From Lacibacter sediminis (GTDB lineage: Bacteria > Bacteroidota > Bacteroidia > Chitinophagales > Chitinophagaceae), in NCBI RefSeq assembly GCF_014168535.1, contig NZ_CP060007.1, forward strand, positions 3,286,001 through 3,350,000: a stretch of DNA of 64,000 nucleotides, read 5' to 3'. Shown here piece by piece: positions 17,455 to 28,000 of the stretch. Each line of letters opens with the position of its first letter. The stretch's first letter is position 1. The notes beneath the pieces were generated by a model that had not been told where the DNA came from, did no database searches, and saw nothing but the letters and a program-made list of their open reading frames with translations. The position numbers and the translations under genes were made by a program.

Positions 17455-17512
17455 TGCTCTGAAATTTTGATAAAAATAAACACTTCGTGGTAAAATACTT
17501 AAATTGGTTTTG

Positions 17513-18211
17513 ATGCATTTGCTGAAACGCTTTGCCCGGCTTCTCCTGTTTGTAGTGCAGCTACTGGCCGATCTGCTGGTGCTGTATGTTTGCTTTGTAT
17601 TGATCGGTTGTTTCTGGCCGAGAAATAAAGATGAGATCAAACACAGCAAGGGCATTCCTTTACTGATTCACGGCGATGGGTTTCATACTGAATTGTATTT
17701 ACCTGTGGAAGATTCATTGCAGATCATCAACTGGATGGATTGGTTTGATGATTCGATCATGCGCAGCAAACATATAGATCGAAAACTAATCAGTTTTGCC
17801 TGGGCCGATGAGGACTGGATGACTGAAGTTGCACAAGACAGATCACATCGTATATCAACGATTGCTGAAATAGTTGCGAAGCCCGGCAACAGCAGTGTGA
17901 TGCACATCCAATGGCGGGATACAGTCTGGCCGCTGAAACTACCGGTTACGGTGAAGCGCTTTTTGTCTGTTGAGCAGTATCTGCAATTGATCAGTTATAT
18001 CCAATCAGGATTTAACATTGAAAACGGGAAACCTGTTATACAATCGTACCTGGGGTTTTACGGTTACGATTATATGTACAGATCCACGTTCAAATACGGA
18101 CTTTTTACCACCTGCAATCAATGGACGAGTAATGCACTCAATGCATGCGGCATACGCACTGCTTCGTTTTCACCATTTGGCTGGGGATTATTTTATCAAC
18201 TAAAAAAATAA
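17513..18211 (+). CDS. TIGR02117/DUF2459 family membrane-anchored protein
   Basis: 232 residues. One N-terminal membrane helix (about 8-34, LLLFVVQLLADLLVLYVCFV) is followed by a soluble domain with HGDGFHTELYLPV, FAWADEDW and YGLFTTCNQWTSNALNACGI, the His/Asp/Cys-containing conserved segments of DUF2459. Annotated relatives include urease-associated and polymer-related proteins, but no activity is proven. ATG at 17513 is chosen over an in-frame TTG at 17504. It is divergent from pyrR with 58 bases between. Confidence 0.82.
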   Translation: MHLLKRFARLLLFVVQLLADLLVLYVCFVLIGCFWPRNKDEIKHSKGIPLLIHGDGFHTELYLPVEDSLQIINWMDWFDDSIMRSKHIDRKLISFAWADEDWMTEVAQDRSHRISTIAEIVAKPGNSSVMHIQWRDTVWPLKLPVTVKRFLSVEQYLQLISYIQSGFNIENGKPVIQSYLGFYGYDYMYRSTFKYGLFTTCNQWTSNALNACGIRTASFSPFGWGLFYQLKK

Positions 18212-18258
18212 GCTGCATGCACAAGTGCACACAGCTTACCGTTCTTCATGGGTCGTTT

Positions 18259-18831
18259 TTAATACTTGTGTTTGAACACATAAAATAAACCCACCTGGAA
18301 CCCTCTGTTATATAAATTGATTCCGTCGTTTTCATTGATGCGGGTGATGCCGTGGTTATAACGGCCATCGATACCAAGGCCTGATTCGCCAACATAACTT
18401 GCACCAATGGTCCAACCTAATTCTGCGGTTTTAAACGATTCTTTTACGTCTGTCTTTGAATCACCCTGCTTAATATTTGCTGCAGCCAATATGCCCAACT
18501 GTGGTCCGGTTTGAATCCGGAAACCTTTATCAAACATATATTGCAGTTGCAAAGGCACATTCACATAATCCAATTTAACTTTCGCATCGTTTGTTTGTGC
18601 ACCTTGACCTGAGTACATTATTTCAGGCTGCAATGCCCATGATTTACTCAAGTGAATGTGTGCAAGACCACCTGCATGAAATCCTGCCTTCGTCTCATAA
18701 TTAGCATCAGGAGAACTTGCAAGATTTGTAATATTTAACCCGCCTTTTATTCCAAAATGTACGTTACTCTTATGCTGTGCATGTGCAAAGCCTGCCAATA
18801 ATAATGCTCCTGAAATGAATAATGCTTTCAT
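18259..18831 (-). CDS. Outer-membrane beta-barrel (PorT-like) protein
   Basis: 190 residues with signal peptide MKALFISGALLLAGFAHAQ. The mature part opens with VHFGIKGGLNITNL and alternates amphipathic strands (WALQPEIMYSGQGAQ, VNVPLQLQYMF, LGWTIGASYVG), ending in an aromatic strand FQVGLFYVFKHKY, the normal signature for outer-membrane insertion. It matches the porin/OmpW-sized barrels of Bacteroidota (outer membrane beta-barrel domain). Its cargo or role is unknown. It is a single gene convergent with the DUF2459 gene and divergent from another barrel gene. Confidence 0.82.
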   Translation of the reverse strand: MKALFISGALLLAGFAHAQHKSNVHFGIKGGLNITNLASSPDANYETKAGFHAGGLAHIHLSKSWALQPEIMYSGQGAQTNDAKVKLDYVNVPLQLQYMFDKGFRIQTGPQLGILAAANIKQGDSKTDVKESFKTAELGWTIGASYVGESGLGIDGRYNHGITRINENDGINLYNRGFQVGLFYVFKHKY

Positions 18832-19304
18832 CTGATTATTTTTTAAAGTGTTATTGCCAAATGTTATTCACCGAAATACATTTCACCATGTTTTTTTGAA
18901 GAATGAATATTTTATCGGCTCATATCATGATAAATGATTTTGATTAAACAATTCCGTGCACGGAGACAACCCATCACTTTAAAAAATCATGCCAAAACAA
19001 CTTCACAACAAGAACAACTTGTTTTAAATCATTAAAAGCAAATGCATTAACCCTAAAAAAACAAAGAATTTCATCAACCATCCTAAGCCCATTGAATGAA
19101 AATAACTTTTGACAAAATTTTTATTCGCCTTTATCTTATGTGCCTGCCTCTCCTTAGTAAAAAATACTAAACCACCAGACATGCATGCAAAAGCTTTGAA
19201 TTCTTATAAACAGTTATTATTTTTAATTATCAATAGTTCTTACTTAATCGATTGCAGATTGATTTTTTCTGTGCCTTATAATTTTTAACCCAAAATTTAA
19301 AACA
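18832..19304. other. AT-rich intergenic region between divergent barrel genes
   Basis: About 470 bases, no open frame with protein character, no obvious hairpin or repeat. It must contain the promoters of both flanking barrel genes, but I found no exact TAnnTTTG with a properly spaced upstream element. Confidence 0.4.
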
Positions 19305-19856
19305 ATGAAAAAATCAGTTCTCGCAGCATGTCTGCTGCTTCTCTTTGCCAACGTCACCAATTCACAAATCACGAAAGGAAACCTGCTTCTTGGCGGTACG
19401 ACCTCCTTTTCTTCCAGCAAGTCGGGAGATTATAAGCTTACAGAATTCAGCTTTGCACCCAACATCGGGTATTTTTTTGCAAACAACTTTGCGGGAGGTC
19501 TGAGAGTCCAAATTGATACCTATAAAGAGGATGGAGACGAGGATGCATATACTTCAACCAGTATTGCACCATTTGTAAGGTATTATTTCATACCTGCATC
19601 CAAAGAACAAAAAGTAAATATTTTTGCTGATGTTGCTTATGGATTTGGCTCCTCAGGCAGTGGCGATGATAAATTCAATATGAACGGATACTCATTGATG
19701 GCCGGCCCTGCAATATTTTTAAATCCGCATACTGCTCTTGAAATTACGCTCGGGTATTCTTCCATGAAGTTTGAAGATGAACCTGACCGTTACAACACAT
19801 TCAAAATAAATGTCGGTTTTCAGATCCATTTAAATGCAGCGAAGAAAAAAGAATAA
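19305..19856 (+). CDS. Outer-membrane beta-barrel protein
   Basis: 183 residues with signal peptide MKKSVLAACLLLLFANVTNS. The mature protein shows barrel strands (NLLLGGTTSFSSS, EFSFAPNIGYFFANNFAGGLRVQI, TSIAPFVRYYFIP, FNMNGYSLMAGPAIFL) and ends with NTFKINVGFQIHLNAAKKKE; the last strand is followed by a short basic tail rather than ending in an aromatic residue. It is another small outer-membrane barrel of unknown role. It ends just before a strong two-way terminator shared with pruA. Confidence 0.82.
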   Translation: MKKSVLAACLLLLFANVTNSQITKGNLLLGGTTSFSSSKSGDYKLTEFSFAPNIGYFFANNFAGGLRVQIDTYKEDGDEDAYTSTSIAPFVRYYFIPASKEQKVNIFADVAYGFGSSGSGDDKFNMNGYSLMAGPAIFLNPHTALEITLGYSSMKFEDEPDRYNTFKINVGFQIHLNAAKKKE

Positions 19857-19860
19857 ATAA

Positions 19861-19893
19861 AAAGAAGGCCGGAATAATTCCGGCCTTCTTTTT
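19861..19893. terminator. Strong bidirectional terminator
   Basis: AAGAAGGCCGGAA, loop TAA, TTCCGGCCTTCTT, followed by TTTTTT on the plus strand and, on the minus strand, a shorter T-stretch. The stem is 13 perfect base pairs. It separates the barrel gene from the convergent pruA. Confidence 0.9.
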
Positions 19894-21525
19894 TTATTCT
19901 TCACCTAAAAACGGATAACGATAATCTGTTGGCGGGTTAAATGTTTCTTTGATTGTCCTGGCACTTAACCAACGGTAAAGATTTAAAATACTTCCTGCTT
20001 TATCATTAGTACCACTTACCCTTGCACCACCAAATGGCTGCTGACCAACTACGGCACCTGTAGGTTTATCATTGATATAAAAGTTACCGGCACAGTTACG
20101 AAGTTTTGCAGTAGCCAGTTCAACTGCATCACGATCCTGCGAAATAACAGCACCTGTTAATGCATATGGTGAAGTTGTATCAACAAGCTCCAACGTTCTT
20201 TCAAAACTGTTTGCAGGATATACGTACACCGTTAGTACCGGTCCGAATATCTCTTCGCACATGGTTACGTATTTCGGGTTCTTTGCTTCAATCACCGTTG
20301 GTTGTACAAAGTATCCCTCTTTCTTATCGCACTTACCTCCTACCCATATTTCTGCCTTCTCATCTTTCTTTGCATTATCAATGTAGCGTTTGATATTGTC
20401 GAAACTTTTCTCATCAATCACAGCATTCACGAAGTTGGAGAAATTCTCAACCGTTCCCATTTTGAAACTCTTCACACCTGCAATTAATTTCTTCTTCACA
20501 TCTTCTGCAATGTTGCTTGGAATGTATGCTCTTGATGCAGCCGAACATTTTTGTCCCTGGTATTCAAATGCACCACGTAACAATGCTGTTACCACTACAT
20601 CAGGATCTGCACTTTTATGTGCCAATACAAAATCCTTTCCACCTGTTTCACCAACAATACGTGGATAGCTGCGGTACATACCCATGTTCTTACCAATGGT
20701 TTCCCACATGTTGTTGAACACACCTGTTGAACCCGTGAAATGCACACCTGCAAAATCTTTATGATTGAAACATACTTTACCAACTGTAGGTCCATCAACA
20801 TAAATCAAATTGATGACACCATCAGGCAATCCTGCTTCTTTCAATACACGCATGATCATTTGAGCACTGTACACTTCTGTGTTTGCAGGTTTCCATACCA
20901 CTACGTTACCACACATGGCAGCACTAGTTGGAAGGTTACCTGCAATTGCTGTAAAGTTGAATGGTGTTACAGCTAATACAAAACCTTCAAGCGGGCGATA
21001 CTCCATGCGATTATGCATGCCCGGACCACTGATAGGTTGCTGACGATAAATATCACTTAAGAAATGAACATTGAAACGGAGGAAATCGATGATCTCACAG
21101 GCACTGTCGATCTCGGCCTGGTACACGTTTTTACTTTGACCCAACATGGTTGTTCCATTCATGTAAGGACGATACTTGGTTGCAATGAGATCAGCAGCAC
21201 GGAGAAAAATATTTGCACGGCTTTCCCAACTCATGTTGGCCCAGCTTTCTTTCGCAGCTAATGCTGCATCAATTGCCTGTTGTACATGCTTTTCTTCACC
21301 TTCATGAAAATAACCGAGCACATGCTTGTGTTCATGCGGCGGACGCATGGCATGTTTTTTATTGGTACGTACTTCTTTGTTACCAATATACATGGGCACA
21401 TCGATCTCTGTACTTTTTAATTCAGCTAATACTTCTTTTAAGCGTTTCTTTTCTGCTGAACCGGGAGCATAGTTTAATACGGGTTCATTTACCGGTAAAG
21501 GATAGTTGAAATAACCGAGGTTCAT
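19894..21525 (-). CDS. pruA: L-glutamate gamma-semialdehyde (1-pyrroline-5-carboxylate) dehydrogenase
   Basis: Oxidises glutamate semialdehyde to glutamate with NAD, the second step of proline degradation. 543 residues matches the long form related to eukaryotic ALDH4A1. The opening PPHEHKHVLGYFHEG, the general base region VGETGGKDFVLAH, the catalytic Cys in YQGQKCSAASRAYIPS and the C-terminal QQPFGGARVSGTNDK are intact. No proline dehydrogenase gene lies next to it. It is a single-gene unit convergent with the barrel gene and downstream of prfB on the same strand, with a terminator between. Confidence 0.94.
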   Translation of the reverse strand: MNLGYFNYPLPVNEPVLNYAPGSAEKKRLKEVLAELKSTEIDVPMYIGNKEVRTNKKHAMRPPHEHKHVLGYFHEGEEKHVQQAIDAALAAKESWANMSWESRANIFLRAADLIATKYRPYMNGTTMLGQSKNVYQAEIDSACEIIDFLRFNVHFLSDIYRQQPISGPGMHNRMEYRPLEGFVLAVTPFNFTAIAGNLPTSAAMCGNVVVWKPANTEVYSAQMIMRVLKEAGLPDGVINLIYVDGPTVGKVCFNHKDFAGVHFTGSTGVFNNMWETIGKNMGMYRSYPRIVGETGGKDFVLAHKSADPDVVVTALLRGAFEYQGQKCSAASRAYIPSNIAEDVKKKLIAGVKSFKMGTVENFSNFVNAVIDEKSFDNIKRYIDNAKKDEKAEIWVGGKCDKKEGYFVQPTVIEAKNPKYVTMCEEIFGPVLTVYVYPANSFERTLELVDTTSPYALTGAVISQDRDAVELATAKLRNCAGNFYINDKPTGAVVGQQPFGGARVSGTNDKAGSILNLYRWLSARTIKETFNPPTDYRYPFLGEE

Positions 21526-21658
21526 ACTGTTTTGTTTTTGCTTGTTGCTTTTTTACGATCGGAGTACACAATTACGTTCTAAAAAGTAACGCCTGTTCTC
21601 CGTTTAATGGGCTGCAAGGTACAAACTATCGCTCATATGCTTTGCGCTTCCGTTTGCA

Positions 21659-21687
21659 CAAAAAAGCCCCGCATTTTGCAGGGCTAT
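21659..21687 (-). terminator. Terminator of prfB
   Basis: On the minus strand AGCCCTGCAAAATGCGGGGCT forms a hairpin with a wobble pair followed by TTTTTT. It lies 20 bases past the prfB stop. Confidence 0.75.
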
Positions 21688-21706
21688 ATAGCAAATTCAT
21701 TCATCT

Positions 21707-22802
21707 TTATTTTGCTTCCGCTTCTTTCTCACTCATCAAATAAGCTTTGATGAAGCCATCGAGTTCCCCATCCATAACCGGACCAACATTGCCCACTTCA
21801 TAATCGGTACGATGATCTTTGATCATCTTGTACGGATGGAAAACATAGCTGCGTATCTGGCTGCCCCACTCGATCTTTTTCTTCTTTGCATTGGTTGCAT
21901 CCTTCAGCTCATTTCTTTTCTGCAATTCCATTTCATACAAACGGCTCTTCAACATCTGCATGGCCAGTTCACGGTTACCCAGCTGGCTTCTATCCTGCTG
22001 ACAAACCACCACAATGCCTGTTGGAATATGCGTTAACTGTACTTTCGTTTCTACCTTGTTTACGTTCTGTCCACCGGCACCACCACTTCGTGATGTTTCC
22101 ATTTTTACATCAGCCGGATTGATCTCAATGGTAATGGTATCATCGACTAACGGGTACACATACACGCTCACAAACGAAGTATGTCTTCTTGCATTACTGT
22201 CAAAAGGTGAAATACGCACCAAACGATGCACACCGCTTTCTGCTTTCAGAAAACCATACGCAAACGGACCATCAAACTGGTAAGTACAGGTTTTAATACC
22301 GGCACCATCACCATCCTGCCAATCCATTTCGGTTACTTTCCAGCCTTGTTTCTCGCCATACATGCGATACATACGTGCAAGCATTTCGGCCCAATCCTGA
22401 CTTTCTGTACCACCTGCGCCGGAGTTGATCTGTAAAACTGCGGGTAATTCGTCTTCAGGTTGATTAAGCGTGCTTTTAAATTCAGCATCTTCAATCGCAT
22501 TCACAGCTTTGTCGTATGCCTCTTTTGTTTCTTCTTCTGTAGCGTCGCCGCCTTTCCAGAACTCAAACAGCACAGCAAAGTCTTCAACGGCCGTATTGGT
22601 ATCCTCATAGAGTTTTACCCAATATTCGTTGTTCTTCGTCTCCTTTAAAATTTCGGTTGCCCGCTTATTATCGTCCCAGAAACCGGGACTTAGAGAGAGT
22701 TGCTTGTCTTCTGCGATTTTATATAGTCGGTTCTCGACGTCAAAGAAACCTCCTCAGGACAAGAATGCGTTCCCTTATATCGTTTAATTTTTCAAGTGTC
22801 AT
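21707..22802 (-). CDS. prfB: Peptide chain release factor 2, with programmed +1 frameshift
   Basis: RF2 releases peptides at UGA and UAA. The gene is in two frames: codons 1-20 (ATG at 22802, [20 protein letters not shown]) end at an in-frame UGA at 22742-22740; a +1 shift there continues as [15 protein letters not shown] to the stop at 21707, giving about 364 residues, the usual size. The catalytic GGQ ([10 protein letters not shown]) and the RF2-specific SPF (RISPFDSN) are present. The shift site is the classical autoregulatory one: when RF2 is scarce, slow termination allows shifting. The open frame from 22573 alone would lack domain 1. Confidence 0.95.
22739..22754 (-). promoter_or_regulatory. 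Programmed +1 frameshift site of prfB
   Basis: On the minus strand the order is AGG AGG TTT CTT TGA C. AGGAGG acts as an internal Shine-Dalgarno three bases upstream of the CTT slippery codon, and UGAC is the weak stop context, as in other RF2 genes. Slippage from CUU to UUU restores frame. Confidence 0.93.
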
Positions 22803-22810
22803 AACGGGTG

Positions 22811-22818
22811 CAAATGTA
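22811..22818 (-). promoter_or_regulatory. -7 promoter element upstream of prfB
   Basis: TACATTTG on the minus strand fits TAnnTTTG. It ends nine bases before the prfB ATG, so the mRNA would have almost no leader. No good upstream TTTG was seen at the right spacing. Confidence 0.45.
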
Positions 22819-22927
22819 AGGGAAAAGTGCATTATAGGGCTGAATCGTTTTGAAAATCTGGCGGGTTGAAAAGAATTAGTAGTAGGGCTTTTGTATGGTT
22901 TAGTTTATATTTATAATTCACGCTGTC

Positions 22928-23752
22928 ATGAAATACCAACATATAAATATTGAAGGGATTCAACTCGCTTTTCTCGAATCAAAAGGCATTACAGATGATA
23001 TTATTTTTTTGGTTCACGGCAATTCAACTTCTGCAAGGTCGTGGAATAAACAACTAAAAAGCCCCGATCTTTCTTCCTATCGCATGATTGCATTTGATCT
23101 TCCTGAACATAGCGAATCCGGTTCTTTAGTTAACACTCGTTTTACATGCAGCCTGCCTCAATTGGGTGAAATTCTATCAGCAGCAGTAAAACAGCTTTCA
23201 GGTAACAATCGTTTTATTCTCGCAGGTGTATCTCTCGGTACTAATATTATTGCTGAAACACTCAAGTACAGCATTCATCCTTCGGGCATTGCCCTAATTG
23301 GCTCCTGTGTAATTGGCGGCGAATTTACATTGGAAAAAATATTTAAAAAGAACATTGATCTGCATGCAGGGTTTACAGATTCTGTTTCTGAACATGAACT
23401 AAAAAAATATGCTGCACTTGCCTTTTCATCTGATGAAGAAAAAGATTGGCTTGATTTTTCAACAAGTTACTATCAAGTAAAAAACAATTTCAGATCAAAA
23501 ATGTTTGCAAGTGTTGCGGCAGGAGATTTTAGCAACGAGATAGATTTACTAATACAACAATCGGCCCCTGTACTTGTAATTTTTGGAGAAGACGAAAAAG
23601 TATGCGAGCCAGATTACCTTGATGAAGCCGGATTAAACTTGTGGGAAAACAGAACATTCAAAATTGAGAATGCGGGCCATTTTGTAAATAACGATAATCC
23701 TGAAGTATTGAATAGTTTATTGGGTGAATTCGCTAGTGAAGTTTTCAGATAA
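22928..23752 (+). CDS. Alpha/beta hydrolase
   Basis: 274-residue cytosolic alpha/beta-fold hydrolase. The oxyanion segment is IFLVHGNSTSARSW, the nucleophile elbow is GVSLG (in ILAGVSLGTNI), the acid is probably in VIFGEDEKVCEPDYL and the histidine in IENAGHFVNNDNPEV. The catalytic triad is therefore complete; substrate unknown, as usual for this large family. The last eight bases overlap the 3' end of the convergent LuxR gene. Confidence 0.85.
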   Translation: MKYQHINIEGIQLAFLESKGITDDIIFLVHGNSTSARSWNKQLKSPDLSSYRMIAFDLPEHSESGSLVNTRFTCSLPQLGEILSAAVKQLSGNNRFILAGVSLGTNIIAETLKYSIHPSGIALIGSCVIGGEFTLEKIFKKNIDLHAGFTDSVSEHELKKYAALAFSSDEEKDWLDFSTSYYQVKNNFRSKMFASVAAGDFSNEIDLLIQQSAPVLVIFGEDEKVCEPDYLDEAGLNLWENRTFKIENAGHFVNNDNPEVLNSLLGEFASEVFR

Positions 23753-24548
23753 TTTCCTGCCTTAACGCAAAACTTACCAGTTCCGGAATATTACGGACAT
23801 TGCATTTTTGCATCATGTTCCGGCGGTGATTAATCACTGTATATTCGCTGATAAATAATCTATCAGCAATTTCTTTACTGGTGAGTCCATCTGCTATCCA
23901 AAGCAAAATTTCCTTTTCTCTTTTCGAAAAAAGGCTGTCTTCTTTATTCAGATAATATGCCTTTTTTGAAATGATGGCGGCTTCATCAAAAAAGCCATTG
24001 GCATTAATTTTTTCGACAACCTGTATAACGGGATTTTCCTTCTTGAAATGATTAATATTCGTAATCACTCCAAAACTTAATAAAGGATTACCGTTTACAT
24101 CTGATTTAACAAAACAATTTCGTTGAAGCAAATTCATAAAATCACCATTTTTAGTTTTGTACTGAAAATTATAGCTGAAAATGTAATTCGAATGCTCCGA
24201 TGGTGGAATTTTTTTCAATATGCTTAACCTGTCTGGAAATATCTCCTCATTAAAAAGTTTCAAATGGTTTGACTGGTAATTTTCGAGTACAGTATGAACA
24301 CCTCCGTTCAAAAAATATTCGGGATCATATCCCAACATTATTTTCATAGATTTCGAGATCAGCAAATATTTACAGGTTGTGTAATCCAGCAGGTATATCC
24401 ATGGAATGCTATGGTTGAATACGGCATGAGTTTGCTGGTTAATATTGAGAATATGTTCAAGCCCTTCTGTGTGCAACTGGTCAGGAGTAAACGAACGCTG
24501 CTGCATCGTTCCCATATAATCGAGCCAAGAGGTTTTACTTTTTCCCAT
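23745..24548 (-). CDS. LuxR-type transcriptional regulator with PAS-like N-terminal domain
   Basis: 267 residues. The C-terminal 65 residues are a LuxR/GerE helix-turn-helix (LFSKREKEILLWIADGLTSKEIADRLFISEYTVINHRRNMMQK). The N-terminal 170 resemble a PAS-like sensory domain (WIYLLDYTTCKYLLISKSMKIMLGYDPEYFLNGG, then FSYNFQYKTKNGDFMNLLQRNC), without a receiver Asp, so it is probably a one-component sensor of a small molecule or redox change. Targets are unknown. It converges on the hydrolase gene, with stop codons overlapping. Confidence 0.85.
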   Translation of the reverse strand: MGKSKTSWLDYMGTMQQRSFTPDQLHTEGLEHILNINQQTHAVFNHSIPWIYLLDYTTCKYLLISKSMKIMLGYDPEYFLNGGVHTVLENYQSNHLKLFNEEIFPDRLSILKKIPPSEHSNYIFSYNFQYKTKNGDFMNLLQRNCFVKSDVNGNPLLSFGVITNINHFKKENPVIQVVEKINANGFFDEAAIISKKAYYLNKEDSLFSKREKEILLWIADGLTSKEIADRLFISEYTVINHRRNMMQKCNVRNIPELVSFALRQEII

Positions 24549-25072
24549 AAACGTTATGTCGATTTCACAGGAAAGAACGGTTATAGAATTTCAAAGGGTA
24601 CCTCTTAACTTATAATACAACTAATTTAATCATTCTAAATGACAAGTTATTGCTATTTTTTTTAACCTCTTGTAGCAATAATTTCACTTTCGGGTTAAGA
24701 ACTGAAAAACGAACACCTGAAACCTTATGGGAAAATTGAATCAAAAAAGAAGCCTTGCGTTTGTCCCTGTATTATGTGAAAAAATAATCATCAAGTTTAT
24801 AACATGCAGCAAAATTTTATTAGAAAAACATCGTGTCATACAAAGTACAAACACAGTCTTAATTTTTATGCAGTAAAATAGCATTCATACCCGTATTTTT
24901 CCCGTATGTATTAGCTTCCGGGATAACTATCTTCAACCATCCAATCCTGCAAAAATCAATTTCCTCCAAACCTTGTAATTTTTTAGATGAGTTTTTAAAA
25001 ATTGGTAGCAATACCTAATGGCATTGTATTGTCCAAGCTCGTATAAAATTTCAAACAACTTAAACCTGCGAA
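24549..25072. other. Intergenic region, no feature recognised
   Basis: About 520 bases, AT-rich, between divergent LuxR and tail-fibre-like genes. No ORF with protein character, no palindromic or word repeat. Presumably holds both promoters and a regulatory region for the large surface protein. Confidence 0.4.
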
Positions 25073-28000
25073 ATGAAAAAACTACTGTTCTCGCTTATTT
25101 GCATCCCGGTTGCTTCAATACTTTATGGCCAAAGTCTTGGTATTAATGCCGATGGCTCCGATCCTGATTCAAGTGCTATACTTGATGTGAAAAGCACAAA
25201 CAAAGGTGTGCTGATACCACGAATGAATCAATCACAGCGCAATGCAATTGTACTGCCTGCAATAGGCTTAATCGTTTATCAAACAGATAACACACCTGGA
25301 TTTTATAATTATAATGGCTCGGTATGGACAGCTGTTTCACCTACTACAAATAATTTATGGAATATAAACGGTAATGCTGGAATTACATCAGCAAATTTTA
25401 TAGGAACAACGGACAATCAGCCCCTTGTTTTTAAAGTAAATAATACTCAGGTTGGTAAATTCAGTAATGTAGGTGGTAATGTATTACTCGGTTACAATTC
25501 CGGAACAATGATAACCTCCGGCACTAATAATACTGCTTTAGGCAACAGTGCGCTTTACTCAAATACAGAAGGACATCATAATGTAGCTATCGGCATAAAT
25601 AGTTTATTTACAAATAATATTGGTGCCGCTAATATTGCTATAGGTCCGGATGCACTATATAGCAATACTACCGGACAGGTCAATATTGCAATAGGGCGTG
25701 CAAGCCTGCGGAATAATACAAATGGCCAGTTTAATACCGCTGTTGGCTATGAGGCATTAACAAATAATATATCAGGGTATAGTAACACAGCAATGGGAAA
25801 TCGGGCTTTGATTAACAATCAGTTTGGAACCTTTAACACAGCAGTAGGCGATGCTGCTCTAAATGCTAATGTAAATGGCTATGGCAATACTGCAATGGGA
25901 AATAATTCCTTACTGAATACAAATTCGATTGGTAATGCAGGTTTTGGGGGCGCCTCATTATATCAGAATACTACAGGGAGTCAAAATACTGGAGTAGGTG
26001 AACGTTCACTCCAATCAAATATCACCGGCAGCCTGAATACTGGTCTGGGTTCACTCGCTGACGTTGGTATTGATGGAATCTATAATGCAACAGCAGTAGG
26101 ACAAAGCGCAAAAGTTGATTGCAGTAATTGTCTTGTACTTGGTGCAATTAGTGGTGAAAACTATTGGTGGGGTGATGATGTTCGGGTTGGGATTGGTACA
26201 ACATTGCCTAATTCAAATGCAGCATTAGAAATAAAAAGCTCAAATAGAGGCGTATTGTTACCCCGGCTAACCCTGTTGCAGAGAAATGCGATCGTATCAC
26301 CTTCAAGTGGTTTACTAATTTACCAAACAGACAATACACCCGGTTTTTATTATCACAATGGGAACGCATGGACTGGGGTTTCAACGCCAACAAATAATCT
26401 ATGGAATGTTAATGGCAATGCCGGAACTACAGCTTCAAATTTTATAGGCACTACCGATATTCAACCGCTTATTTTTAAATTTAACAATGAAGTAGCGGGA
26501 CAGTTGAATAATACAAATAATACAGCATTTGGTCGTGGTGCATTGTTGAATAACACCAGCAGCGGTTCAAATACAGCCTTTGGAATAAATGCTTTACGGC
26601 TCAATACAACAGGTCAGGGAAATACAGCAACCGGAGCCGGTGCACTGAATCAAAACACTACCGGAACTCAAAATACTGCAATTGGTTCAGGTTCATTAAC
26701 AAATAATACTACTGGCAATGCTAATACTGCAACAGGAGCAGGAACATTAGTTTTAAATACAACTGGCTTTGGCAATACTGCTAATGGCATTAATTCCCTT
26801 TTAAATAATACAACTGGAAATCAAAACACTGGTTATGGCGGCGGGGCCATCAATTTCACTACATCCGGTAATGATAATACAGGGCTAGGTTATGGATCGT
26901 TAACGACTAATACAACGGGAAGTCAGAATACTGGTGTTGGCTCAGGTGCAAATGTATTAACTGCTAATTTGAGTAATGCAACTGCAATTGGAGCAAAGGC
27001 AAGAGTTGATTGCGATAATTGTTTAGTGCTTGGTTCAGTGAATGGAATTAATGGCTCTACGAGTGATGTAAAAGTTGGAATCGGTACAACAAACCCAAGC
27101 GCAAGTGCCGTTTTAGATATTTCGAGTACAGATAAGGGAGTATTAATTCCAAGAATGACATTAGCACAACGTAATGCCATTACATCCCCGGCAACGAGCT
27201 TACTAATTTATCAAACTGATAATACTCCCGGTTACTATTATTATAATGGCACTGTATGGGCATCAATAACAACAAATACCAACAATTTATGGTCAGTTGA
27301 TGGCAATACAGGCACCAACCCATCAACCAATTTTATCGGCACAGTGGATAATCAGCCATTAGTATTTAAAATAAATAATCAAACCGCCGGCTTTTTGAGA
27401 TCAGATGGTAATGTTGCATTTGGCCTTAATGCCCTTGTATTAAATACCAATGGAATTCATAATACTGGTATGGGATGGATGGCTCTTAATCATAATACAA
27501 CAGGATTTAACAATACAGCCAGCGGCACTGAGGCATTAACAAATAATACTACTGGCTCTAATAATACCGCTATTGGAATGGGTAGTTTAACAACAAATAA
27601 TACAGGATCTTCAAATACAGCTACCGGGGCTTACGCTTTGCAATTCAACACAAGCAGTGGTAATACTGCAACTGGCTTTCGGTCTCTATGGAAAAATACT
27701 AACGGATATGCTAATACATCAACCGGCAATGAAGCTTTGGCAAATAATACTACTGGTTTTGTAAACACAGCTCATGGTAATGCAGCATTAACAAATAATT
27801 CTGAAGGTTATTTTAATTCAGCATTTGGCTCATCAGCTTTAGCAAGTAATACCACGGGTTATGCAAACACTGCGTTTGGCAATGGGGCTCTATCAAATAA
27901 TACGACTGGTTATACTAACACTGTTATTGGTAATTATGCAAATGTTAGTTCCGGCGATTTAAACAATGCCACTGCAATCGGAAACAACGCTATTGTGGAT

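Noticed and set aside
17455..17655. Open N-terminal extension of pyrR
   Set aside because: It overlaps the divergent DUF2459 gene and has no family match; the GTG at 17454 gives a normal PyrR.
21707..22573. prfB as a truncated or broken gene
   Set aside because: The apparent break is the classical programmed frameshift and the full protein is conserved.
25500..28000. Regular repeats that could look like CRISPR or tandem DNA repeats
   Set aside because: They are coding repeats (NTAxGxxAL) with variable third bases, no constant spacer and no cas genes.
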